64,000 bases of DNA from Leptospira broomii serovar Hurstbridge str. 5399 (lineage in GTDB: Bacteria > Spirochaetota > Leptospiria > Leptospirales > Leptospiraceae): positions 1,723,001-1,787,000 of the forward strand of contig NZ_AHMO02000008.1 of NCBI RefSeq assembly GCF_000243715.2. The letters are read 5' to 3'. The position numbers and the translations under genes are program-made. Numbering within the stretch: the first letter of the stretch is position 1; every line of letters starts with the position of its first letter. This document shows positions 39,628-48,474 of the stretch, piece after piece. The notes beneath the pieces were generated by a model. That model did no database searches, was not told the origin of the DNA, and was given only the letters and a program-made list of their open reading frames with translations.

Positions 39628-39792
39628 ATGAAAAAACTTCTACTCGCCGTTACGGCACTCTCTCTTGTTGCAGCTTTTGCTCTCAGCGCGGAAGAAAAAA
39701 AAGAAGCTCCTAAAAAAGAAGAAGGCAAAAAAGAGCACCACGAAAAAGAGCACCACAAAAAAGAGCACCACAAAAAAGAGGAAAAGAAGTAA
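39628..39792 (+). CDS. Small exported Lys/Glu/His-rich protein
   Basis: The 54-residue product starts at an ATG with AAAAAGGAAG upstream. Residues 1-21 are a clear signal peptide (MKKLLLAVTALSLVAAFALSA). The mature 33 residues are almost only Lys, Glu and His, with three EHH units: GKKEHHEK, EHHKK, EHHKK. Histidine pairs suggest a low-complexity periplasmic metal-binding or cation-buffering peptide; this is inference from composition. It is followed by an intrinsic terminator and 0.7 kb later by a decayed copy with the same leader, so it represents a small paralogous family. Confidence 0.75.
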   Translation: MKKLLLAVTALSLVAAFALSAEEKKEAPKKEEGKKEHHEKEHHKKEHHKKEEKK

Positions 39793-39825
39793 TCCGTTAA
39801 ACGGACTTCAGCCCTTCGCGCTTGA

Positions 39826-39990
39826 TTTAAGTGTGAAGCGACAACTGGGCTGCCCGCAAGGGCGGCCCTTTTTATTTCGCGATGCCCAAGATTCGAGGAA
39901 CATTCAAAAAAACGCCGCAAACCGAGCGGGCAAAAAAAAGCCGGCCTAACGAAATGATTACGTTAGTACCGGACTTAAGTGTGAAGCGAC
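39826..39990 (+). repeat. Pair of 16-bp direct repeats
   Basis: TTAAGTGTGAAGCGAC occurs at 39827-39842, directly before the terminator hairpin, and again at 39975-39990. The 132-bp gap suggests a short duplicated 3' region; the second copy lacks the hairpin. Confidence 0.5.
39847..39873 (+). terminator. Rho-independent terminator of the His-rich protein gene
   Basis: GGGCTGCCC pairs with GGGCGGCCC through nine positions (one G-U), closing a GCAA tetraloop, then five T and ATTT. Confidence 0.85.
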
Positions 39991-40496
39991 GATAGGACCC
40001 AAAAAAAATTGAGCCCTAATTTGTATAAATGACCCTGTTTGGCAACCTGTCAGCTATTTTTTCCCAAAAACGATTTCTTTAGAGAATGAGCGGAACTGAG
40101 ATTCCGCCTGACGCGTCATAGCTGAAATAGGAATCTTTGAAGCAACTCCGAATGAAATTTTCTTTCTCGTTCCTTTCAAACTAGTATTCTAAATTAGCAT
40201 AATGGTTTTCTTCCGACTTTTTCTTTCGAAAGAATCGAACCTTGGCCTTTGATTTTTAGATTTGGAGAAAATCCTTATCCGATGAAACCAGGAAGGTATT
40301 AGGAAGAGATTCTATCCTGACGAAAATCTAATAAACTGGATAAACTCGTAGAAATTGGGAAATTTTCTATTAAAACGTCTTCAATTCTAATATAACGGAT
40401 ACAAAGATTGAAAAATCTGGATAGAAACGGAAACGTTTAAAACCACCGAGGAGGGCTTTTAACCTCTATCGGAATTAGATTTAAGGAAAGAACACA
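39874..40496. other. Non-coding stretch between paralogous small genes
   Basis: AT-rich sequence with no convincing gene. It contains a 14-bp palindrome TTCTTTCGAAAGAA (40221-40234) and a small hairpin GCGGAA/TTCCGC (40090-40107). Neither is followed by a T-run. Confidence 0.35.
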
Positions 40497-40684
40497 ATGA
40501 AAAGACCATCATTCACAGTTACCGCACTTTCTTTTAGTTACAGCTTTTGCTTTTAATGCGGAGGAAAAGAAAGAGCCCAAAAAAAGAAGAAGCTAAGAAA
40601 GAAGTTCATAAAGCGGAACACAATAAAAAAGAACGCAAGAAGCAATCTAGAAAGAGTTCATCTATCTCTATCGATTGGAGGTAA
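40497..40684 (+). pseudogene. Decayed paralogue of the His-rich small protein
   Basis: The region begins with a leader nearly identical to that of the intact gene (GGAAAGAACACAATGAAAA) and a matching signal-peptide start. The frame stops after 19 residues because of a one-base insertion in the signal region. After two frame adjustments the rest reads EEKKEPKK and KEEAKKEVHKAEHNKKERKKQ, aligning with the mature part of the intact 54-residue protein but with most histidines lost. It is a duplicated and now inactive copy. Confidence 0.7.
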
Positions 40685-40724
40685 GGAAGAAATCGACTCG
40701 TTAACAAGCGATTGGATGATCTTT

Positions 40725-41615
40725 TTATTTTGTTCCTTTATTCGTTAAAATGTCGCTTCTATTGGAATGTGCAGAACGTCTTCCTAATTCCAATGCTAGC
40801 CGACCTTCCTTCATTTTATTGGGATGAAGATAGGGTGTTTTTGTGATTACTCGAATGATTTTTTTTCCGTACTTTCGAGCAATAAGGTCTTTTAATTCCC
40901 TAGTTTCGCTACTGATTACGCTGACCGAAGCGTCGAACGCCCTAAGTAAAGGCTGACTGGAGCTAGGTTTCCCGTTGTCGATTTCGTGAGTGATAATTCG
41001 CTTTATACTTGGATCTAAAATTAGTTCTTTGATCGGTTCCGCGTCGACCACACCTCCGTCCAAAAACTCCTCCCCCTCGATTACCGGAATTTCGAATAAC
41101 AACGGAAATGTCATCGAGGCTAAAATTAGATCGATCGCATTCCCCTCCGTCCGGAGTTCCCGTATTCCTTTGGTTAGATTCGACACCGCTAGGCCTATCG
41201 GAGTGGGGAAGTCCTTAAGGTTTTTTCCCCCTATATAGGGTTCCAAAAGATCCCGGATTCGTTTACCGCTTAAAAACCCGGAATATTTTTTTAGACCCTT
41301 TCGAAACGGTTTTATAAATTGAGAGAGTACGTTCCCCTCCCAGAAGTCTTTTTTCTTTAAAGTGAGGATAAATCTGGTGATTTCTTCCGGTGGAATTCCT
41401 GCCGCGATTAACGAACCGATCAAGGCGCCTGAGCTCGATCCGGTTATTTTTGCCGGTTTAAAGCCGATTTCCTTTAAGCCGAGGACAAAGCCCGAATGTG
41501 CAAAAAACCCGAAAAATGCCGAATTCAAGGATAAGGCGTCAAAGGATTTTTTGATGAGAATAGTAGGAGACTTGGCCATTGGAATGTGGTAGAAGCAAGC
41601 CGTTTGCCTGTCCAT
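40725..41615 (-). CDS. Patatin-like phospholipase-family protein with altered oxyanion loop
   Basis: The 296-residue protein has the nucleophile motif GSSSG (59-63, Ser61) and the second dyad motif FLDGG (Asp186), as in patatin/RssA-type lipid acyl hydrolases. Unusually, the glycine-rich oxyanion loop normally found about 25 residues before the serine (G-G-x-R-G) is replaced by SLNSAFFGFFAHSG. Activity may therefore be reduced or altered. The start at 41615 has GGGATAAAAT upstream; an ATG 12 codons later is possible. No signal peptide. It is divergent from cutA. A second, canonical patatin occurs at 56160. Confidence 0.8.
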   Translation of the reverse strand: MDRQTACFYHIPMAKSPTILIKKSFDALSLNSAFFGFFAHSGFVLGLKEIGFKPAKITGSSSGALIGSLIAAGIPPEEITRFILTLKKKDFWEGNVLSQFIKPFRKGLKKYSGFLSGKRIRDLLEPYIGGKNLKDFPTPIGLAVSNLTKGIRELRTEGNAIDLILASMTFPLLFEIPVIEGEEFLDGGVVDAEPIKELILDPSIKRIITHEIDNGKPSSSQPLLRAFDASVSVISSETRELKDLIARKYGKKIIRVITKTPYLHPNKMKEGRLALELGRRSAHSNRSDILTNKGTK

Positions 41616-41715
41616 ATTTTATCCCGACATTTTTAAGCGACTATTTCGGAATTGTGAAAAACGAAAGCGATGGAAAACGACTTTTCCTCCTAGAGAAAGG
41701 AAATAGTGATAGTGC

Positions 41716-42033
41716 ATGGAATTTCGGACGATTTATATCACCACTAAAAACGAAGACGAGGCATTGGAGATCGGAGAGGCTCTGGTAGCGGAAAGACTCG
41801 TCGCCTGCGCGAATATAATCCCCAAAATAAGATCCATTTATAGATGGCAGGGAAATATAGAAAAGGACGAGGAGTCAGTATTACTCTTAAAAACTCGATC
41901 CGACTTATCCGGCAAAGTGATTTCAAGAGTTAAATCAATGCATAGCTATGCGGTTCCATGTATTGTAAGCTGGAAAATACAGGAGGGAAACGAAGAGTAT
42001 TTAGAATGGATTCGGACGGAAACGATAAAATAA
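41716..42033 (+). CDS. cutA: CutA-family divalent-ion tolerance protein
   Basis: The 105-residue protein aligns end to end with CutA1: TIYITTKNEDEALEIGEALV, RLVACANIIP, IRSIYRWQGNIEKDEESVLLLKTR, VKSMHSYAVPCIVSW and EEYLEWI. CutA forms trimers of ferredoxin-like subunits; it is linked to copper tolerance in E. coli, though its biochemical role is unresolved. Expected cytoplasmic. It stands alone, with a 108-bp gap before the next gene. Confidence 0.93.
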   Translation: MEFRTIYITTKNEDEALEIGEALVAERLVACANIIPKIRSIYRWQGNIEKDEESVLLLKTRSDLSGKVISRVKSMHSYAVPCIVSWKIQEGNEEYLEWIRTETIK

Positions 42034-42141
42034 TAGTTTCCTTTTTATCGGATTTCTTTAAACATTTGGATCGCCTCGAGGAATAAATACGGTTTTCGTT
42101 ATATTCTTTGTGCGTTAAGGTATTCTCGGAAGGAGCGAAAA

Positions 42142-42759
42142 ATGAGTGATGCAGCGGAAAAATTTTGGCAATGGTTCGCAAAAGAACATTCTGCATATTC
42201 TAAAATAGATCGGATCGACGACGAGGATCGGGACAGACTCTTTGATGAATTAATGGATAGGCTTCAAGAGGTGAACGAAGAGTTCTATTTTGAAATCGCA
42301 GGCGAGGAGACGGGTCCCCAGGAGCTGACCATAATTACCGCAGGAGATGAGTCGCTTTACGCGGAAGCGGAGAGATTCGTAGATCTGGCTCCTCAAATTC
42401 CGGGCTGGGAAATATTCTCTTCGGATCACTCTCAATCCGAAGGATTTACGTTAAGCTACGAAGGAATCGAATTCGACTCGGAAGAAATATGGTTTTTACC
42501 GCTCGAAAATCCACAGCAGCCTGAATCGTTCGGTTTAAAAGTATGCATACCAGATTATGAATCCATTGCGGATCATCCCGGTTTAAGGACTGCAGTCACT
42601 ATTCTTTTGGAAACGGTCTTGGGCGAAGAGGAGTTTCCGAAAGAAATCCAGCATTTTGAAGTAGGACCGATTCCGGATGATCCGGACGACGAAGGTTGTA
42701 TCGAATTAGCGGAACTTCCCGATTACCTAGAATGGCGGAAAGAAAGGGAAAATGCATGA
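42142..42759 (+). CDS. Acidic cytosolic protein of unknown function
   Basis: The 205-residue, very acidic protein (rich in Glu and Asp) has no signal peptide or membrane helix; AAGGAG lies about 9 bases upstream. Segments such as FDELMDRLQEVNEEFYFEI and ELTIITAGDESLYAEAERFV suggest an alpha/beta fold, but I recognise no domain by name. The stop overlaps the start of the following lipoprotein gene as ATGA, implying co-translation with a membrane-targeted partner. Confidence 0.75.
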   Translation: MSDAAEKFWQWFAKEHSAYSKIDRIDDEDRDRLFDELMDRLQEVNEEFYFEIAGEETGPQELTIITAGDESLYAEAERFVDLAPQIPGWEIFSSDHSQSEGFTLSYEGIEFDSEEIWFLPLENPQQPESFGLKVCIPDYESIADHPGLRTAVTILLETVLGEEEFPKEIQHFEVGPIPDDPDDEGCIELAELPDYLEWRKERENA

Positions 42760-43340
42760 AGTTCCTTTATGCATTATTCGCCTGTTCGATCATCTTCATT
42801 TCCTGTAAAAAAACGAAGATACCTGTTCTTACGGAAACGTATTCCCGAGAAGGAATTCAGTTCTCGTATCCTAAGGGCTGGCAGGTTAGCTCCGATGAAA
42901 CATTTCAGGAAGGAAAAACCCGGACCCGTTTAATTAATTTGGACATGTTGAACGGAGAAGCGATCTTTCAAGTGATCGTCCTTTATTCCGAAACCGACGA
43001 ATCGTTTTTTCTTTCTACGATAGATAGCATGAGGGGAAAGAAGAAAGAATTTTTCACCAGGAATAATCCTGAAACGAAAGTGGTCGAGGACGGAATCGAG
43101 GCTTTGAATGAAAATCTTCCTAAGGGAGTCGTTTTAGCGGCAAGAGAAAAATATTCGGTCGATTATAAATCGGGGAAATTCACCTATTTGAATCGTTTTT
43201 ATTTTTCGCAGCCCAAAGGAGTTTCCATTTTCTTTACGACCCAAACAAGCGATACTAAGGACGAGGATGACGAACCGATTTTTAGGGCTATTCTAGAGTC
43301 GTTTGTCGTTGATGCAAAGAAGAGCGCAGGCTCGGTGTAA
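42756..43340 (+). CDS. Predicted lipoprotein of unknown function
   Basis: Translation from the ATG at 42756 (ATGA overlap) gives 194 residues beginning with a lipoprotein signal peptide, FACSIIFISCKK, with the likely lipidated Cys at about 17. The mature part starts with a PsbP/DUF-like strand EGIQFSYPKGWQVSSDETF, a pattern common in small secreted beta-rich proteins, and ends with EPIFRAILESFV. A longer frame starting at 42696 lies inside the previous gene and is rejected. Possibly paired with the acidic protein upstream. Confidence 0.8.
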   Translation: MKFLYALFACSIIFISCKKTKIPVLTETYSREGIQFSYPKGWQVSSDETFQEGKTRTRLINLDMLNGEAIFQVIVLYSETDESFFLSTIDSMRGKKKEFFTRNNPETKVVEDGIEALNENLPKGVVLAAREKYSVDYKSGKFTYLNRFYFSQPKGVSIFFTTQTSDTKDEDDEPIFRAILESFVVDAKKSAGSV

Positions 43341-43351
43341 AGAGAGCCTGC
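43324..43351 (+). terminator. Stem-loop overlapping the lipoprotein stop
   Basis: CGCAGGCTC and GAGCCTGCG form a perfect 9-bp stem with a 10-base loop that includes the TAA stop codon. Only a weak T-rich stretch follows on plus; on minus CTCTTCTTT follows. It may act bidirectionally between the convergent genes. Confidence 0.5.
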
Positions 43352-43374
43352 GAAGAGTTTAGTTCTATAGGGAA

Positions 43375-45138
43375 TTACTCCGACTGAATTACCAGAGTCG
43401 ATTGTTGACTGGCGCTATGTTTTACGTTCAGAGCGTAGATAAGCAAGGTCGGAACCGAATACAGCGGATCGTACGTGTCCATAGCAATAGCTATTTTGTG
43501 ACCTGCAGGCAAATCATAAGCTACCGCATTTAGATCGATCGATAGATTGCGAGTCTCTCCAGGCGCTGCGTCAAAGATCGTTGCCGTTCCGTGTGTAATT
43601 AAGGTTCCGATTCCGGAAGTATCTAGATCATAAAAGTAAACGTTTATGTTCGCTTTTCCCAATGAGGAGGAGACAATTCCGTTCCAAAAAATCTTACCGC
43701 GAATTTTTATCGCACTGGTCAACGTATCCGACTGATATACGATCCCGTTGATTCGACTGATTAAGCCGATCGGAACCGTAACCGGTACATCAAGGTGAGC
43801 AGCGAGAATATCCGAAATTATAGGAACTCCGCTAGTGGCCAGGGTATCGGCTCCAGAGAGAATTCCAGTATTCGCATTCGACGTATTTTGAGTCGTAGAA
43901 ATTTGCCCGTCCGTAAAAAATCCTCTTGGCTTTAGATAGTACGTTCTTTGACTCACGGTTGGCGAAGGCCAGGATGGAAGAGTGACTCGATCCCCGTTAA
44001 ATTTCTTCTGGAAACTCACCTGTGGTTTGCTCATGATCCCATTATTTACTCCCTTGAGCCAATAATCGAACCAATCATACGCATTACTCCAAACGTAGTT
44101 AGACAATCCGAGTATTCCCGGTAGTTCAGCGGATGCATGAATTCCTTCGTTCAGATCCAATTTCTTAGGGACCGTTAGTTGAGAATAATAATCTAGAATC
44201 TCATTCGGATTAAAAAGATCATCCTCGAAATTGTTGGACATATAAACCGGTTTCCCTGCCGCATTCAGTTGAGCTACGAAATTGTCCGGAGATCTGTCCT
44301 GTGCCCAAGTTGTTACTGCGGCAATGTTCGTTTGAGCAAGCAGGTTCTGAAAGTATTGGGCAATTACCGGATCCATATGTCCAAGAAAATATCCGGAACC
44401 TATAAGTAGCAGTCCCCAAACTATACGTGGAGTACTGTTTCCGTAAAGGGAACGTTTTAGATCTCCCCAGCCGCTCATAGCCACCGCGGTTTTGATACGA
44501 GGTTCTTCGCTTACGCCGATGAGAGAAATTCCCGCGCCGTACGAGATTCCTCCGATTCCGATGTTTGCCGCATCGACAGGTGCATTAGCTAAAAGCCAAT
44601 CCAAAATCGAGCTTAAATCCTGACGATCTAACGGACCTGCCGTATTGATTAATCCTCCGGAAGTTCCAAATCCTCTAGTATTATAACTGAGAACAACATA
44701 CCCTTTTTTGGCGAGTATTGCGGCCGGAACAAGATACTCATACTTATTTAGCGCCCAACTGTTTACAAAAACCACCGCAGGATATTTTACTCCGGCAGGA
44801 GGATTCACAGGTTTAAAAATATTCGCTGTGAGAATTATTCCATCCTGTGCCGTTACCTTTATGGAATCGTCGAAGGTAAAACTTCCGTCGTTCTGCTGAG
44901 CGAACGCCGTATTGATTTGGGAAGCAGTATCGCTCGCGCTAAACGAAGAAGCTGTAATTCCGTTAACGGAGACCGCATTCTGAGTCTGCTGAGACACGCC
45001 CGGAATCAGTCCGGCCAGGAACGCCGCATTTTGTCCTGATGAATTCCCCGACTCATTTTTGCAGGAAGAAAAACCGGCAATACAAGCTAGGGATGTTATG
45101 CAGATTCGCATAACAAATGTTCGATATCCAATTCTCAT
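43375..45138 (-). CDS. Secreted lipoprotein alpha/beta hydrolase of S15/CocE type
   Basis: The ATG at 45138 was chosen because AAGGAG lies 9 bases upstream (587 residues). The N-terminus is a lipoprotein signal, with CIAGFSSCKNE giving a likely lipidated Cys. The hydrolase domain (about 80-370) has VVFVNSWALNKYEYLVPAA, YNTRGFGTSGG, and the nucleophile motif GGISYGAG (Ser near 198). The C-terminal 200 residues form a beta-rich jelly-roll, as in X-Pro dipeptidyl-peptidase, cocaine esterase and glutaryl-7-ACA acylase. A peptidase or esterase acting outside the inner membrane is expected; the substrate is unknown. Confidence 0.87.
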   Translation of the reverse strand: MRIGYRTFVMRICITSLACIAGFSSCKNESGNSSGQNAAFLAGLIPGVSQQTQNAVSVNGITASSFSASDTASQINTAFAQQNDGSFTFDDSIKVTAQDGIILTANIFKPVNPPAGVKYPAVVFVNSWALNKYEYLVPAAILAKKGYVVLSYNTRGFGTSGGLINTAGPLDRQDLSSILDWLLANAPVDAANIGIGGISYGAGISLIGVSEEPRIKTAVAMSGWGDLKRSLYGNSTPRIVWGLLLIGSGYFLGHMDPVIAQYFQNLLAQTNIAAVTTWAQDRSPDNFVAQLNAAGKPVYMSNNFEDDLFNPNEILDYYSQLTVPKKLDLNEGIHASAELPGILGLSNYVWSNAYDWFDYWLKGVNNGIMSKPQVSFQKKFNGDRVTLPSWPSPTVSQRTYYLKPRGFFTDGQISTTQNTSNANTGILSGADTLATSGVPIISDILAAHLDVPVTVPIGLISRINGIVYQSDTLTSAIKIRGKIFWNGIVSSSLGKANINVYFYDLDTSGIGTLITHGTATIFDAAPGETRNLSIDLNAVAYDLPAGHKIAIAMDTYDPLYSVPTLLIYALNVKHSASQQSTLVIQSE

Positions 45139-45246
45139 TTTCTCTTTCTCCTTAAGCTTTTTGGCAAAGGCCATATAGATTCGCTTAATACTAAAGGAGT
45201 ATAGCAGGGAAAAAATTCGGATCGTCTGAGATTTTTATTTTAGACG

Positions 45247-45284
45247 AATAAAAGGTCTTAATTAATGATTTAAGACCTTTTATT
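45247..45284 (-). terminator. Terminator downstream of the AraC-family gene
   Basis: Perfect 15-bp arms (45247-45261, 45270-45284) enclose an 8-base loop. The minus-strand 3' arm ends CCTTTTATT, giving the T-rich tail. It separates the regulator gene from the hydrolase gene. Confidence 0.75.
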
Positions 45285-45416
45285 AGAATTCCTTAAAGGA
45301 ATATACTTTGATATGAAATCATATTTTCTTTGAGGTATTTCCGTCCCTCGCGAAAAATTGCGGTATTAATTAGAAGAGTCTGCGGTTCTTCTCTCGGTAG
45401 AAAAATTTCGGAAAGA

Positions 45417-46535
45417 TTATGAATTCTTAAGACTACGTATATAGTCTCTAGGTGAAACTCCTGTGACGGATTTGAAGGCGAGATTGAACGTCGCTTTGGA
45501 ATTAAAGCCGGAACGATACGCGACGGAAAGGATATTTGCCCCATTTTCCCGCTTTAAAAGTAGGATAGCTTCTTCCACACGGAATCCGTTTACAAAGCGG
45601 GAAAAATTGGTTTTGCGATGCTGGTTTAGATATTCCGATAGTTGATATGGTTTGACATCTAATTTAGTGGATAAGGAGGCGAGAGTTAAATCCTCATCTA
45701 GATAAAGTTTCTCATGATTCATTAAATCCGATAAGCGAGTCCCTAAATCTTGTAAGTCCATTCCTTCTAATCTAGAATTCCGGTATGCTTCGCGAACGGA
45801 CGGTCCGATTTCATGGAAAATCTGGGGAAAACTCAATTGAGCCAGATATCCGACTACTGCGTAGAATATAGTGCTAATGGTTGCGATAAATAGAAGATTC
45901 AAATCCCGGATAATATAGGATGTTATGAGGATAGTCGTGACGCTTCCGCTTCCTAGGATGATATAGAATAAAATTCTCGCACCTGCTTCCGTTTTCAAGT
46001 GTTCGAGTCGAAATAAGGTGCGGGTCTGCCATACCACAGTTAGATAGTATACTAAGTTACCTATATAGGCCAGAATTAGTAGGATATCCAACCAACTAGG
46101 TTCTCCTTTTTTAAAGTAATCGATCGGTCTTGATATAAATAGCCCAGGTGATATAAGATAAACGAGAGGGAATCCTAGTAAAAGTAGAATACCGGGGAAA
46201 TAAAAACGTATTTCGGATCTAGACGAAGTATATTCTTGAACTGTTACGGAGAATAAACTATACATTCCTGGTCCTAAAACCCACGCGAAAGGAATGTGAA
46301 GATGATTTAAAAACGAAGGTTCGAAATAAATCTCCTTTAAGAGAAAATATACGTAGAAAAATTGTACGGAGACACCGAAGGAAAGTAAAAAAAGAATTTT
46401 GAAAGTAACGGTTCGTTCGGGTCGAAGCAAGGCGCCTATTCCGAGAAGTAGGCAAAAGATTGCTCCGAAGAAAACTATTTCCTGGAGTAAAGGAATCACT
46501 TGTTTAGGAGATTTCTTAAACGAACATGATGTCAA
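45417..46535 (-). CDS. Membrane-anchored AraC-family transcription regulator
   Basis: This 372-residue protein has seven or eight hydrophobic helices in the first 250 residues, starting with VIPLLQEIVFFGAIFCLLLG. The C-terminal AraC/XylS DNA-binding domain (about 270-370) includes LTLASLSTKLDVKPYQLSEYLN as the first helix-turn-helix and ILSVAYRSGFNSKATFNLAF, then VTGVSPRDYI. Membrane-bound AraC regulators of this form are common in Leptospira. It may sense an envelope signal and control neighbours such as the secreted hydrolase 240 bp downstream; this is inferred from position only. Confidence 0.9.
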   Translation of the reverse strand: MTSCSFKKSPKQVIPLLQEIVFFGAIFCLLLGIGALLRPERTVTFKILFLLSFGVSVQFFYVYFLLKEIYFEPSFLNHLHIPFAWVLGPGMYSLFSVTVQEYTSSRSEIRFYFPGILLLLGFPLVYLISPGLFISRPIDYFKKGEPSWLDILLILAYIGNLVYYLTVVWQTRTLFRLEHLKTEAGARILFYIILGSGSVTTILITSYIIRDLNLLFIATISTIFYAVVGYLAQLSFPQIFHEIGPSVREAYRNSRLEGMDLQDLGTRLSDLMNHEKLYLDEDLTLASLSTKLDVKPYQLSEYLNQHRKTNFSRFVNGFRVEEAILLLKRENGANILSVAYRSGFNSKATFNLAFKSVTGVSPRDYIRSLKNS

Positions 46536-46621
46536 CTTCTTTCAGTGCTCTTATAGATTTCCTTTTAGGAACGGGCTTAGTCGATCGGCTTTCGAGAAGA
46601 GAAAGTGGCCTTGGATCTCTA

Positions 46622-46870
46622 CTACTTTACTTTAATTCGCTCGCCAACTATCGAATAAAAAACCGGCAGTAGAAATAGACTTAAAAAGGCGGAACTTAAA
46701 ATTCCCCAAACCATCAGCCGCAGCGATCGGATGTCGTAGATCCGAACTGATTCCATTCGATAGAGATGCGGGTAACAACCCGATAAAGGCCACAAAAGCG
46801 GTCATAAGAACAGGTCATAATCTGAGACCGGCTCCTTCCAATACGGCATTTTGATCTGTCCGTGATGAGT
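46622..46870 (-). pseudogene. C-terminal relic of an RND efflux pump (HAE1/CusA type)
   Basis: Minus-strand translation ends with WGILSSAFLSLFLLPVFY followed by SIVGERIK, the C-terminal helix and tail of RND transporters. Just upstream, in another frame, NAVLEGAGLRL, a stop, then PVLMTAFVAFIGLLPAS and LSNGISSDLRHPIAAA are found. These match the conserved EAVxEGAxLRLRPVLMTA and P-A-LS-G-G-E-RP-A segments. At least one frameshift (near 46717) and one in-frame TGA interrupt it. About 80 residues of a protein normally over 1000 long remain. Confidence 0.75.
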
Positions 46871-46983
46871 CCGAAAATCGTTCGCGGGAGAATTACTTCT
46901 ATCTTCGATAAAATTTCTCCATTGTAAAACGAAGAGTCCAATGTCCGGAAATACGGCAATAGTAAAGAAGTAAGTTTTTTTAT

Positions 46984-48474
46984 TCAATTGGCAGTATGTT
47001 TGTCGAAGCAGATGGTAAATTTGGCTCCCTGATTCGGAAAACTTTGTACTTCGATGTCTCCTCCCATCGATTCGATCTGACTTTTTACCATGAACAACCC
47101 GAGTCCTTTTCCTCGAAGATTCTGGTGAAACGTTTTGTGCAATTGGAAGATTTTTGCGCCATTCCTCTTCATATCGATTCCGGAGCCGTTGTCGCTCCAA
47201 GTCAAAAAATGTTTTCCGGAGAATACAAAGGTTTCGATTTTGATTTCGGGCGGAATCGTATCTAACGAGTATTTAAGAGAATTAGAAAGTAGATTGGAGA
47301 AAATGCTCTCCATGTAAGCCTTATTGTATAAGAACGAGACCAATTTCGAAAAGTCCGCAGATATGACGGCTTTTCTTTTCTGAATTTCAGGTAAAAAACC
47401 GGCTGATACCGAATCCAAAATTTTATCAAAGATGATTTTCTCCGGCTTTAAGTCCTTAGCTTGCTGAACTTTTACGACATCCACTAAATCATCTAGAATC
47501 CCCATCATTTTTGTGGAAAGCTCTTGAAGCATGCGAAGGTACTTACTCGTTTCTTCTTGATTGGAACTTTCTCGAAGCAGATCGACAAGTATCGGAAGGT
47601 TTCCGACGGGAGCGCGGAGATTATGGGATATGATTCTGTTAAACTCTTCTAGCTGATGGTTTTGGCGAGTCAGTTGATTAATCAGCGTTTTATTTTTCTC
47701 TTCCGTTTCCACTTCTTTTGTGACGTCTTGGAAAACTCCCCGAATTTTTTCGGTTTTCCCTGCTTCCGATTGGGGCTTTCCGATAATTCGGATCCATATC
47801 CTTTTATTTTTTCCCGTCTTCGCAGGAACTTTTATATCCCAGGATTCTCCGGATTTAGCGCTTTCAAAAACCGAGTTTTGTATTATTGTCCTAACTTCAT
47901 CAGGATAAAACCGTAATGAATCTTCAAAGCTCATAATATTATTATTGGAAATTTCCAACAGCTCATGGGCGTATTGAGACCATTCGGAAATCATCGTGGT
48001 TAAATCCAATTCCCAGGCACCCATTAAAGAGAGCTTACAAGCGTCCTGAAGTAATTCTTCCGATTTCTTTAATTTTTTTCGAATGGTAATTTCTTGCGAT
48101 AAATCGCGAGAGGTTGTATGCAATTGAAATACTTCGCCATTCGAATTTCTAATAGGTCGAGTCAAGGTTTGCAACCAGACAAAATTGCCGTCCTTTCTTA
48201 AAAAGCGATGTTCGATCATATTACTATCGCTTCCTTGCAGAGAAGGAATGTGGCCGGTTCTTCTTATATATTCCTGATCTTCTTTATGAAAAAAATCATA
48301 CGGGTTCTTTCCGATAAGTTCTTCGGGTTCATAGCCTGCGATAGTTTTGATGGAGGGACTCACATAAAGATATTTACCGTCAGCTGAGTGAAGGCAAACC
48401 AGTTCCCGCCCTTCTTCGATCAGATATTTAAAGAAATCTAGATTAGGGGCCGTCATAGCACAATAGGGCAGCAA
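46984..48474 (-). CDS. PAS-domain sensor histidine kinase
   Basis: The soluble, probably cytoplasmic hybrid-less kinase has about 496 residues. The TTG at 48474 has AAAGGAA about 8 bases upstream; an ATG at 48456 or TTG at 48492 are alternatives. Two PAS domains (about 18-125 with VSPSIKTIAGYEPEELIGKNPYDFF, and about 140-250) precede a phosphoacceptor helix (RIISHNLRAPVGNLPILVDLL, His near 283). An HATPase domain (about 385-494) has NLLSNSLKYS, DNGSGIDM and GKGLGLFMV. Motif H-N-L-R-A-P is that of the light/redox-type HisKA_2/HWE-like leptospiral kinases. No response regulator is adjacent. Confidence 0.88.
   Translation of the reverse strand: MLPYCAMTAPNLDFFKYLIEEGRELVCLHSADGKYLYVSPSIKTIAGYEPEELIGKNPYDFFHKEDQEYIRRTGHIPSLQGSDSNMIEHRFLRKDGNFVWLQTLTRPIRNSNGEVFQLHTTSRDLSQEITIRKKLKKSEELLQDACKLSLMGAWELDLTTMISEWSQYAHELLEISNNNIMSFEDSLRFYPDEVRTIIQNSVFESAKSGESWDIKVPAKTGKNKRIWIRIIGKPQSEAGKTEKIRGVFQDVTKEVETEEKNKTLINQLTRQNHQLEEFNRIISHNLRAPVGNLPILVDLLRESSNQEETSKYLRMLQELSTKMMGILDDLVDVVKVQQAKDLKPEKIIFDKILDSVSAGFLPEIQKRKAVISADFSKLVSFLYNKAYMESIFSNLLSNSLKYSLDTIPPEIKIETFVFSGKHFLTWSDNGSGIDMKRNGAKIFQLHKTFHQNLRGKGLGLFMVKSQIESMGGDIEVQSFPNQGAKFTICFDKHTAN

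Noticed and set aside
42696..42755. Longer N-terminus for the lipoprotein at 42756
   Set aside because: It would precede the signal peptide with 20 unrelated residues inside the previous gene.
45293..45544. Minus-strand frame of 83 codons overlapping the AraC gene end
   Set aside because: Overlaps a well-supported coding region in another frame and has no ribosome site.
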